The position numbers were made by a program, and so were the translations under genes. DNA of 64,000 nucleotides from Halapricum desulfuricans (GTDB lineage: Archaea; Halobacteriota; Halobacteria; Halobacteriales; Haloarculaceae), in assembly GCF_017094525.1 (NCBI RefSeq), contig NZ_CP064788.1:1659030-1723029 (forward strand), written 5' to 3'. The notes below the pieces were generated by a model that was not told the origin of the DNA, ran no database searches, and was given only the letters and a program-made list of their open reading frames with translations. Below, piece after piece: positions 57,422-64,000 of this stretch (positions are counted from its first letter, which is position 1; each line of letters begins with the position of its first letter).

Positions 57422-58276
57422 TCAGTCGTACCGGCGGATGCCCTCGTCAGTGACGATCGAGTCCAGCAACTCGACGGGCGTGGCGTCGTAGTTGGGATTC
57501 TCGATGGTGAACCCCTCCGCCGGTTCGCGCATGACCTCGCTGACCGGCCGGAACTCGTTTTCGAACTGGAAACCGCCCTCCGGGATCTTCGCGCTCGCGC
57601 CGACTGCGGTGACGGGCACACCGACGTCCGCGGCAGTCGCTGTGATCGGGTACGTCCCGATACGATTGTGCAGGAACCCGTCGACGACGCTGTCCATACC
57701 GACGATCACGCGGTCGCACTCCGGCAGGAAGTGCCCGCTGGCGTTGTCGACGATCAGGTGCGTATCGATCCCCTCCAGTTCCGCGAGCGTCCGGGCGGTC
57801 TTGCGACCCAGATATCGCGGTCGGCCTTCGGTGATGTAGACCGTCAGTTCGTATCCCGCGTCCACGGCGAGTTCGAACGTGCGCAAGACGGTCGTCGAGT
57901 AGTCGTGGGTGAGCAGCGTCGAACCGTCCTCGAGCAGTTCGACGGCCCGCTCGGCAGCCGCTTGCTTGGCGGATTCGACAGTCTCGACCACCTCGTTGAT
58001 CACCTCCTCGGTGAGCGCCTGCGCTTGTTCGACCGTGTCGAGATCGGCCTCCGAGACGGTCGTGATGATCTGGCGCTGGGTCTCATACAGCGACGCGTGA
58101 GACGGCTTCGCACGACGGAGCGCGCTGCTGTTGCGATCGAGGGCGCGGACGTACTCCTCGACCGTCGGGAAGTCGTCGTCGGTCAGCGACCGCAGCGCTT
58201 CGGCCGCCTTGACGGCCACGATCGAGGAGCTGTGCGTCTGCATCTCCTCGATCTCGTCGATGGTCTGGTCGATCAT
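57422..58276 (-). CDS. eIF2B-alpha/ribose-1,5-bisphosphate-isomerase-family protein
   Basis: 284 residues, start at ATG 58276 (MIDQTIDEIEEMQTHSSS). C-terminal Rossmann part: LLTHDYSTTVLRTFELA, YITEGRPRYLGRKTARTL, IVDNASGHFLPECDRVIVGMDSVVDGFLHNRIGTY, with the expected Asp195 in GMDSV. In ribose-1,5-bisphosphate isomerases the TH-C/cysteine motif supplies a catalytic Cys; here THDYS has Asp125 instead. So a role as an eIF2B-like sugar-phosphate or nucleotide binder, rather than an active isomerase, seems more likely. Family certain, role not. Confidence 0.88.
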   Translation of the reverse strand: MIDQTIDEIEEMQTHSSSIVAVKAAEALRSLTDDDFPTVEEYVRALDRNSSALRRAKPSHASLYETQRQIITTVSEADLDTVEQAQALTEEVINEVVETVESAKQAAAERAVELLEDGSTLLTHDYSTTVLRTFELAVDAGYELTVYITEGRPRYLGRKTARTLAELEGIDTHLIVDNASGHFLPECDRVIVGMDSVVDGFLHNRIGTYPITATAADVGVPVTAVGASAKIPEGGFQFENEFRPVSEVMREPAEGFTIENPNYDATPVELLDSIVTDEGIRRYD

Positions 58277-58336
58277 ACACCCACAATCGGCGCTTCCGTC
58301 CAAAGGCTTTCTGATACTGTCGGATGGGTCTGCCGA

Positions 58337-58975
58337 CTACTGGTCGAGATCTGCCAGTAGCGTCTCGATCGCCTCACTCGCGTCGTGGTGAACGTGCGAG
58401 CCGTGAGAGACGAGAAGCGTCTCGATCGAGAGGCCGTCCAGCCGACGGACGCTCTCGCGAGTGCGGGTATCGGCGTCGTTGAACCGGGCGTCGATGACCG
58501 CGAGCGGACCGCTCCAGTCGTCGTCGGCCGCGAACGCCGAGTCGCTTCCGACGACCGTGTCGCCGGCGAACAGCACGTCGTCGGCCCGGTACGCCATGTT
58601 TCCGGGTGTGTGTCCCGGCGTCGCGATCGGTTCGATCCCCCACTGACGCTCGCCGTCTCGCAGGGAAACGTCGACGTCGATGCCGGCACGGGACAGCGCG
58701 GAACGGTCGCGTGTCGGTGCGGCGACGGTGACGTCAAGTTCCGCCCGCAGTCGGGGGACGGCCCCGTAGTGATCGACGTGGGCGTGTTCGACGACGACAG
58801 CCTCGACATCGTGCTCGCGTGCGAACGCGATGACCGCCGGAGCGATAGACTCGTCGCCCCCGCCGATCATGACGGTCGTCTCCGCGGGGCGAGCGACGTG
58901 TACCGACAGCGGCTCCTCGTAGTCGCCGTAGGACCACTCGATTGCGCGCGTCCAGATTCCGGGCGCGATCTCCAT
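58337..58975 (-). CDS. Metallo-beta-lactamase-fold hydrolase
   Basis: 212 residues. HAHVDHYGA at residues 64-72 (H-x-H-x-D-H zinc motif, with Val in the middle), TPGHTPGNMAY with the third-site His, LFAGDTVVGS with the bridging Asp, and LLVSHGSHVH with the last His. Compact glyoxalase II-type layout without extra domains. Substrate not predictable. 60 bp upstream of the eIF2B-like gene on the same strand; the gap contains a decayed palindrome fragment (TGATACTGTCGG, near 58312). Confidence 0.9.
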   Translation of the reverse strand: MEIAPGIWTRAIEWSYGDYEEPLSVHVARPAETTVMIGGGDESIAPAVIAFAREHDVEAVVVEHAHVDHYGAVPRLRAELDVTVAAPTRDRSALSRAGIDVDVSLRDGERQWGIEPIATPGHTPGNMAYRADDVLFAGDTVVGSDSAFAADDDWSGPLAVIDARFNDADTRTRESVRRLDGLSIETLLVSHGSHVHHDASEAIETLLADLDQ

Positions 58976-59048
58976 ACTCGGGGATCGAAACCGACGCCCA
59001 AGACCGTTTCGTCGCAGTCGTTTTGACGGCGCTGCCCGAACCGGGCGT

Positions 59049-60140
59049 ATGGACGAACGAATCGAGGCGCACGCCGAGACGCTGGTCGACTGGAGCGCGC
59101 GGATCGAACGTGGCGACGACGTCGTGCTGGCGGTCGCAGACGGCGCACACGACCTCGCGGTCGCGACCGCTCGCGTGCTGGGCGAGCGCGGCGCGAACCT
59201 CCTGTCGCTGTATCGGTCCGACGAGATCCAGCGGGCGTATCTCCGGGCTCATGACGGGGAGTTCGACACCGACCCCGAGTACCAGCGCGCGCTGTACGAG
59301 CACGCCGACAGCGTGCTGTTTCTCGGCGGCGGTCGCAACACCGCCGCGACGGCCGACGTGCCGGGCGACCGCCTGAACGCTTACGGCCGCGCCCGCAAGG
59401 CGATCAGGGAAGCCCGGATGGACACTGACTGGGTCTCGACTGTCCACCCCACGCGGTCGCTGGCCCAGCAGGCGGGCATGAGCTTGCCCGCCTACGAGGA
59501 GTTCGTCTACGACGCCGTGCTCCGCGACTGGGAGGCGCTGGCCGCGGAGATGGCCGATCTGAAAGAAATCCTCGACGAGGGGAGTGAGGTCAGGCTCGTC
59601 GGCGAGGGGACCGATCTGACGATGTCGATCGAGGGCCGAACCGCGGTCAACAGCGCAGCCTCGGTCGCCTACGATTCGCACAACCTGCCCAGCGGCGAGG
59701 TCTTTACTGCCCCTGACTCGCCCGAGGGACACGTGACCTTCGACGTGCCGATGACGATCCGTGGCAAGCGCGTTCGGGACGTGCGCCTCACCTTCGAGGA
59801 CGGCGTCGTCACCGACTACGGCGCGGCCGTCAACGCGGACGTCATCGGCGAGGTGCTCGAGACCGACGAGGGGGCGCGCCGCCTCGGGGAACTGGGCGTC
59901 GGGATGAACCGCGGGATCGATCGGCCGACCGATTCGATCCTCTTCGACGAGAAGATGGCCGAGACCGTCCACCTGGCGCTGGGACGGGCCTACGACGCCT
60001 GTCTGCCCGACGGCGAGAGCGGCAACGATAGCGCCGTCCACGTCGATCTCATCACGAACATGGATGAGGGTTCGCGGCTCGAGGTCGACGGCGAGGTGAT
60101 CCAGCGCGACGGGCGGTTCCGCTGGGAAGACGGCTTTTGA
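59049..60140 (+). CDS. M29-family aminopeptidase
   Basis: Metal-dependent aminopeptidase of the AmpS/PepS type. 363 residues: N-terminal nucleotide-like half (VLAVADGAHDLAVATARVLGERGANLLSLYRSDE), then RLVGEGTDLTMSIEGR, NLPSGEVFTAPDSPEGHVTFDVPM, ADVIGEVLETDEGARRLGELGVGMN (metal-ligand Glu), ETVHLALGRAYDA (His) and HVDLITNM (His/Asp). ATG at 59049 lies 73 bp from the divergent MBL start. Its TGA ends in the first base of palindromic repeat copy D. Confidence 0.93.
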   Translation: MDERIEAHAETLVDWSARIERGDDVVLAVADGAHDLAVATARVLGERGANLLSLYRSDEIQRAYLRAHDGEFDTDPEYQRALYEHADSVLFLGGGRNTAATADVPGDRLNAYGRARKAIREARMDTDWVSTVHPTRSLAQQAGMSLPAYEEFVYDAVLRDWEALAAEMADLKEILDEGSEVRLVGEGTDLTMSIEGRTAVNSAASVAYDSHNLPSGEVFTAPDSPEGHVTFDVPMTIRGKRVRDVRLTFEDGVVTDYGAAVNADVIGEVLETDEGARRLGELGVGMNRGIDRPTDSILFDEKMAETVHLALGRAYDACLPDGESGNDSAVHVDLITNMDEGSRLEVDGEVIQRDGRFRWEDGF

Positions 60141-60215
60141 TACTGTCGGCTGTAACAAACTGAAGGAATTCGCCACCCCGGGTGGCGAATATCTTTAGGA
60201 CCTTACAGCCGACAG
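60140..60215 (-). repeat. Palindromic intergenic repeat, copy D
   Basis: 76 bp, same orientation as copy C. Outer arms ATACTGTCGGCTGTAA (60140-60155) and TTACAGCCGACAG (60203-60215), exact over 13 bp. Inner ATTCGCCACCC/GGGTGGCGAAT around 60169-60190. It begins on the last base of the aminopeptidase stop codon (TGATACTG), so it may also serve as that gene's end signal. Confidence 0.92.
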
Positions 60216-60235
60216 GACGAGAGTGCGCGAGGAAG

Positions 60236-61039
60236 TCAATTTGTGGTCTCGGCGGGATCGACGACCTCGCCGCTCGCGGGCTCGACGCCGACCTGATCAC
60301 AGAGATCGGCCATCGGGCAGGCCTCGGGGTCGTCCAGACACGCCGGCGTGCGCGCGGTGCAGTACTCGCGGCCGAACTGGATCATCGCGGTGTGTCCGAA
60401 GCCGCACTTCTCGCCGGGAACGTCCGCTTCGAGGTGTTCCCGGACGGTCTCGTGGTCGGCGTCGGGCGGTGCGACGCCGAGCCGGCGAGCGATCCGGTGG
60501 ACGTGCGTATCGACCGGAAAGACGCCGTCCTGCCCGCCCGAGAACAGGAGCACGCAGTCGGCTGTCTTCGGCCCGACGCCGTTGTACTCCAGCAGCGAGT
60601 CGCGGACTGCGTCGGCGTCGCCCTCCCGAACGAACTCGTCGAAGGCCGCCTCGCCCCCGTAGGTATCGCGTACTCGCTCGGCGATCCTGACGATCCGCTC
60701 GGACTTCTGATTGTAGAGTCCGGCCGAGGAGATCGTTTCGGCGAGCCGCCGCTGGTCGGCCTCGGCCAGGTTTTCCACCAGATCGCCCGATCCGTAGCGT
60801 TCCATCAGACTGTCGTGGGCAGGCTGGCTGGCCTTGTCGGCGGTGTTCTGACTGAGGATCGTCCGGACCAGCGACTCGAAGGCGTCCTGACCGCCGTAGG
60901 TCTTCTGCCAGTACAACTCGCCGAGGCGATCGACGACGGCCTCGGCGCGGGTCTCCGCCTGTCCGGTCTCGAAGATCGTGGCCTGTCCGCCGCCCCCGTC
61001 GCCACCGCTGATGTTCTCGGCCGGCTCGTCGTCGGACAT
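60236..61039 (-). CDS. nth: Endonuclease III (HhH-GPD DNA glycosylase)
   Basis: Removes oxidised pyrimidines and cleaves abasic sites. Start chosen at ATG 61039 (MSDDEPAENISGG); HhH motif YNGVGPKTADCVLLF with catalytic Lys, VDTHVHRIARRLG with catalytic Asp, and GFGHTAMIQFGREYC. The C-terminal cluster loop is CTARTPACLDDPEACPMADLC, that is C-x6-C-x6-C-x5-C, four residues longer than the usual C-x6-C-x2-C-x5-C. The N-terminal 40 residues before DRLGELYW are acidic and probably disordered. 267 residues. Confidence 0.93.
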   Translation of the reverse strand: MSDDEPAENISGGDGGGGQATIFETGQAETRAEAVVDRLGELYWQKTYGGQDAFESLVRTILSQNTADKASQPAHDSLMERYGSGDLVENLAEADQRRLAETISSAGLYNQKSERIVRIAERVRDTYGGEAAFDEFVREGDADAVRDSLLEYNGVGPKTADCVLLFSGGQDGVFPVDTHVHRIARRLGVAPPDADHETVREHLEADVPGEKCGFGHTAMIQFGREYCTARTPACLDDPEACPMADLCDQVGVEPASGEVVDPAETTN

Positions 61040-61077
61040 GCGGTCCACTGAGGCCCGGAACGGAAAAAGCGCCGCGG

Positions 61078-61491
61078 TCACTCGACCGACAGCGTCAGCG
61101 TCAGGTCGGCCCCGTCTGCCAGCGCGTCGATCAGGCCCCGATCGAGATCGGCAGCGGCGGCCTCGGCGTCGACCATGACCGTCCGGTCGTCGACGTACTC
61201 GCTCGTCCGGGCGACCATCGATCGTTCGTTCTCGAAGGTCAGGTCCGGGTGGCCCCGGCCCGTCACGGTCGCCTCGTTGCCGCCGACGTCGAGCGTGGCG
61301 GTGATCGTCGCGTCCGCCGACTGGCAGGCCGACACGAACCCGTCGTCGAACTCGGCGGGGACGCGGTCTGCCTCGACCGCGAGGATGCAGTCGCCCGCCG
61401 GCGTGAGGTACTCGTCGCTGGTCAACTCGAAGGTGCTCTCGTGGGTGGCCGTGACGTTCTCGTGGCCGGTCGCGTGGATCGTTTCGTCCAT
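61078..61491 (-). CDS. DUF371 protein
   Basis: Start chosen at ATG 61491 (MDETIHATGHENVTATHESTFELTSDEYLTPAGDCILAVEADRVP). DUF371 motifs H-x-N-V-x-A-T-H-x-S-T-F-E-x-T-x-D and LTPAGDCILAV are exact. 137 residues, all-beta barrel by pattern. Archaeal family of unknown function. 39 bp after the Nth gene start and on the same strand. Confidence 0.9.
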   Translation of the reverse strand: MDETIHATGHENVTATHESTFELTSDEYLTPAGDCILAVEADRVPAEFDDGFVSACQSADATITATLDVGGNEATVTGRGHPDLTFENERSMVARTSEYVDDRTVMVDAEAAAADLDRGLIDALADGADLTLTLSVE

Positions 61492-61546
61492 ACGGGCCGT
61501 GATCGCTCCAGCGTTCATAGGGATTGCCTTCCGGCCCGACCGGTCG

Positions 61547-62680
61547 CTATTCGTTCACGGCTTCTGGCTCGTCCGCGCTCGTGGTATTCAGAGACGCCGC
61601 GAAGCGGACGCCGATCAGGCTCACGAGCACGCCGGCGACCAGATAGACGGCGAGTTCGACGCCCGGTTCGAGCGTCGTCTCGGCGATCAAAAGCGGCCCG
61701 AGATCGACGGTCGGAACAGTGACCGGGTCCATCGTTTCGCCGCGCGTGAGGAAATACGCCGTGATCCCCCGGACGACCAGCCCGACCGCGACCGCGCCGA
61801 AGGGCAGGTTCAGGAACGCGCTGTGGACTGTCTCGTCCCGGATGAACTCGTCGACGAGCCGGCCAGTGCTGGCTGCAAGCGCCGCCCCGGTCACCCACGG
61901 GATCGCGTCGTAGACGAATCGCATTCCCACCAGCAACGGTGCGTCGGTCGACATCGACGAGACGCCCAGCAGACCAGCGAAGACTCCGATCAGTCCCAGC
62001 CCGACCGCGACGACGTAGGTGACGAGCGCGACCTGCCCCGAGTACAGCGCCTGCTGGATCTGTGCCGTGGCCGTTTCCAGCAGCTCGTCGATGCCCAGCC
62101 CCTTGTAGAGCAGAAACGTGCCGAAGACGGCCGCGATCGCACCAAACGCGACGGTGACGCTCCCGACGAGCAACAGGACCGGGAAGACGATCAGCGCCGC
62201 CCCGACCGGAACGAACACCGTCTCGCGGAGCTCCTCGTCGCCGAGCAGCTGCTTGAGCAGGTAGTAGGTCGATTCGATGTCCCGGGCCTGCCGGACGACG
62301 ACCCGGTCGATGGCGTCGACGGTGATCCGGCTCTCGATGATCGGTGCCAGCCGCTCGTCTTCCGCGCTGTCGACGACCACGACGGCCGATTCCGGGTCGT
62401 ACGCCTCGACGAGCTGGTCGGTCTGCCGGGCGACGGCGCGGTCGATGCTCACCGGATCGCCGACGCCCGAGAGCACCGCAACGACCGCGTCGTCGCCGCT
62501 GTCTTCGAGGTCGCGAGCGACCCGTAGCGACTCCAGCAGGCAGTTCACCTGACTGTCCTCCGGGTCTTTGATACCGAAGTCGGTGACGAGCGACTCGACG
62601 GCCTCCCACCCGACGACGGGAGCCTCGGCGTCGCCCGTGACCGCACCGCCCCGATCGATGCAGACGACCAGCGTTGTCAC
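61547..62680 (-). CDS. DUF373 integral membrane protein
   Basis: GTG start at 62680 (MTTLVVCIDRGGAVTGDAEAPVVGWE), chosen because a TATA element CTATAAAAA lies 22-30 bp upstream (leaderless); a longer reading from 62692 adds four residues. N-terminal cytosolic Rossmann-like half (VVAVLSGVGDPVSIDRAVARQTDQLVEAYDPESAVVVVDSAEDER) and about six to seven C-terminal membrane helices. Archaea-wide family, function unknown. 377 residues. Confidence 0.9.
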   Translation of the reverse strand: MTTLVVCIDRGGAVTGDAEAPVVGWEAVESLVTDFGIKDPEDSQVNCLLESLRVARDLEDSGDDAVVAVLSGVGDPVSIDRAVARQTDQLVEAYDPESAVVVVDSAEDERLAPIIESRITVDAIDRVVVRQARDIESTYYLLKQLLGDEELRETVFVPVGAALIVFPVLLLVGSVTVAFGAIAAVFGTFLLYKGLGIDELLETATAQIQQALYSGQVALVTYVVAVGLGLIGVFAGLLGVSSMSTDAPLLVGMRFVYDAIPWVTGAALAASTGRLVDEFIRDETVHSAFLNLPFGAVAVGLVVRGITAYFLTRGETMDPVTVPTVDLGPLLIAETTLEPGVELAVYLVAGVLVSLIGVRFAASLNTTSADEPEAVNE

Positions 62681-62701
62681 AGGCGAGAGCAAACGTCGAG
62701 C

Positions 62702-62710
62702 CTATAAAAA
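62702..62710 (-). promoter_or_regulatory. TATA box of the DUF373 gene
   Basis: CTATAAAAA (plus-strand reading), centred about 26 bp before the GTG at 62680. The spacing predicts transcription starting on the start codon itself, which decides the start. Confidence 0.6.
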
Positions 62711-62754
62711 CCTTCGACACTCCGTTCACACCGCGACGACAGAATAGCGCTCGA

Positions 62755-63645
62755 TTACAGCAGCCCCGTCTTCTGGAGCTTCATGAGATCCTCGGTTTCG
62801 AGGGTCTCGCCGTCCTTGAACTTCTGGTAGATCTCCTCGGCCTCCTCGCGGGCGGCCTCCTGTTTCTGCTCGCGCTCCTGGCGCTCTTCCTCTTCCTCTT
62901 TCTTGTCCAGCTCGCGCAGTCGCTTCTGGACGCGCACGAAGTCCTCGTGGTGCTGGTCGGCCGCTTCCTGAGCCTCGACGAACTTCTCGTGCATCTCGTC
63001 GGCCTCGTCACGGATGTCGTCGGCCTCGCGATAGGCCTCGATCATCTCGTTGTGATGTTTCTGGGCCTCGTCAGCCAGTTCCGTGACCTTCTGGTGATGG
63101 CGGGACGCCTCCGAGCGGATCTCTTCGGCCTCTTCTTTGAGCTCGTCGACGTCGTCAGTCTGCTCGAGTTTCTCCTTTCGCTCCTGGAGCTTCTCGCGCT
63201 TGGCCTCGATCTTCTCGATCAGTTCGCGCTCTTCCTCGGTCCCGAGGACTTCCGTCTGCTGTTTGAACTCCAGGTCCTCGATCTCGTCTTCGAGCTGCTC
63301 GATGCTCTTGCCCTCGTTGAGCTCGAGGTCGTTTTTCTTCTGCTCGACCTCCTCGAACAGCTCGTTGGCCTCCGCGTTGAGCTCGTTGCGCTTCTCCTTG
63401 TGTTCCTGAACCTGCTCGTTGAGCTCGTCGCGCTTCTCGCGGTGCTCCTGTGCCTCATTGACCTTCTCGCGAGTCTTCGCGTTCAGGTCGTCGCGCTCGG
63501 ATGCACGTTCAGAAGCGAGTTGATTGAGTTCGTTTCGTCGATCCCGAAGTTTGCCAGCGAGCTTGATGAGCTCGCCTTTGGACTTCGTTTCGAGTTCTTC
63601 GTCTGTTACCGATACGTTCTTGGATTCGTCTATCGAGTCTGCCAT
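62755..63645 (-). CDS. Long coiled-coil protein (296 aa)
   Basis: Almost entirely charged coiled coil: residues about 25-270 are Glu/Lys/Arg/Asn-rich heptads (for example KREKLQERKEKLEQTDDVDELKEEAEEIRSEASRHHQK). Acidic N-terminus MADSIDESKNVSVTDEELET and a short C-terminal LETEDLMKLQKTGLL. It resembles a haloarchaeal family of structural coiled-coil proteins of unknown function. ATG at 63645 is preceded at 9 bp by a Shine-Dalgarno GGAGGG. Confidence 0.85.
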   Translation of the reverse strand: MADSIDESKNVSVTDEELETKSKGELIKLAGKLRDRRNELNQLASERASERDDLNAKTREKVNEAQEHREKRDELNEQVQEHKEKRNELNAEANELFEEVEQKKNDLELNEGKSIEQLEDEIEDLEFKQQTEVLGTEEERELIEKIEAKREKLQERKEKLEQTDDVDELKEEAEEIRSEASRHHQKVTELADEAQKHHNEMIEAYREADDIRDEADEMHEKFVEAQEAADQHHEDFVRVQKRLRELDKKEEEEERQEREQKQEAAREEAEEIYQKFKDGETLETEDLMKLQKTGLL

Positions 63646-63654
63646 GGTTTGAAA

Positions 63655-63660
63655 CCCTCC
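63655..63660 (-). promoter_or_regulatory. Ribosome-binding site of the coiled-coil gene
   Basis: GGAGGG on the minus strand, 9 bp before the ATG at 63645. It confirms the start and shows this transcript has a leader; AT-rich ACTTTAATAG near 63802-63812 may be its TATA element. Confidence 0.6.
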
Positions 63661-63828
63661 GATGCCATTCCGCTCCCGTGTGTGACAGAGATGCCGCTAG
63701 AAACCGGCTGTCGCCTGATAATGAGGTTCCCTGTCATGTTGGGCGTCGCACGATGCTGCCGAACGCCAGGAGCGTTCTGGTACTTCCCTCTACAACTTTC
63801 CGCTATTAAAGTATTCCGGTCGAGGGGG

Positions 63829-64000
63829 TCATTGTTTCTCTCTCTCATGGGGGTAGACCGCAAGACGGGAATCCATCATCGTCGTTCCTGTCGTTCGGGT
63901 GACGATCGCCGAGACCGGGCGTTCATGATACAGGTGGTCACACCATTTCGGGATGTTGTCGCTGACAATATCAGGCGACCGTCGTGCCGATTTACCGGTG
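63829..64000 (-). CDS. C-terminal part of a gene entering from the right edge
   Basis: Minus-strand frame open from the window edge to TGA at 63829-63831, 56 codons: it includes SDNIPKWCDHLYHERPVSAI and ends RLAVYPHEREKQ. Composition looks protein-like, with well-spaced hydrophobic residues. Too short to assign; the start and most of the gene are outside the window. It could also be a chance frame. Confidence 0.35.
   Translation of the reverse strand, partial: TGKSARRSPDIVSDNIPKWCDHLYHERPVSAIVTRTTGTTMMDSRLAVYPHEREKQ

Overview
The window comes from a haloarchaeon (class Halobacteria). It is GC-rich, its proteins are strongly acidic, and it carries haloarchaeal markers: RPA with its dedicated partner protein, Nmd3, Taw2, aIF1A, the oligosaccharyltransferase AglB, archaeal Tad-type pilus genes, HTH_10-type regulators and TATA-box promoters with some leaderless starts. 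The genus is uncertain. A GH13 glucosidase next to a molybdenum respiratory operon would suit a saccharolytic, facultatively anaerobic haloarchaeon; that is inference only.

Layout. 1-2.5 kb: C-terminal end of a tetrapeptide-repeat protein, a sugar-nucleotide pyrophosphorylase and small haloarchaeal proteins. 2.6-12.4 kb: a nucleic-acid island with RPA plus its partner, an XPB-like helicase, an Lhr-type helicase and a Rad3/XPD-like iron-sulfur helicase, with HtpX and small proteins between them. 12.4-21 kb: a 28-residue membrane peptide, Taw2-Nmd3, a creatininase-family hydrolase, IMP dehydrogenase, a UbiB-family kinase, an Hsp20 and a GIDE-like membrane protein. 21.2-28.4 kb: an anaerobic-respiration locus made of two tandem cysteine-rich HTH regulators, a small accessory protein, a Tat-exported molybdopterin catalytic subunit, a four-cluster ferredoxin subunit, an NrfD-type membrane anchor, a TorD-like chaperone and a MoeA-like remnant. 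29.7-32 kb: an IS1341-type (TnpB-only) element with an RHH-like micro-gene, a 3' omega-RNA-like fold and a long unexplained structured 5' block. 32-40.5 kb: GH13 glucosidase, aldo/keto reductase, DUF1648 and DUF368 membrane proteins, AglB and an NRDE protein. 40.5-53.2 kb: a complete Tad/type IV pilus locus (pilB, pilC, five pilin-like genes and a VWA-domain pilin), flanked by two winged-helix regulators. 53.2-64 kb: housekeeping genes (thioredoxin-like protein, aIF1A, FBPase, USP, MscS, eIF2B-like, MBL hydrolase, M29 aminopeptidase, Nth, DUF371, DUF373, coiled-coil protein) and a partial gene at the edge.

The most interesting unexplained signals are three. (1) A family of about 80-bp double-stem palindromes occurs at 403, 16231, 22519, 53892 and 60140. 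Its outer and inner stems both carry compensatory changes, and the copies often start at or near a stop codon. (2) The TnpB element has a long structured 5' block and an atypical RuvC-II motif. (3) Two gene neighbourhoods suggest function: DUF368 directly after aglB, and a pilin head fused to a VWA domain with intact metal-binding residues opposite a Tad-type pilus operon.

Genes were judged by family resemblance from memory. No database search was run, so product names for small haloarchaeal proteins are tentative.
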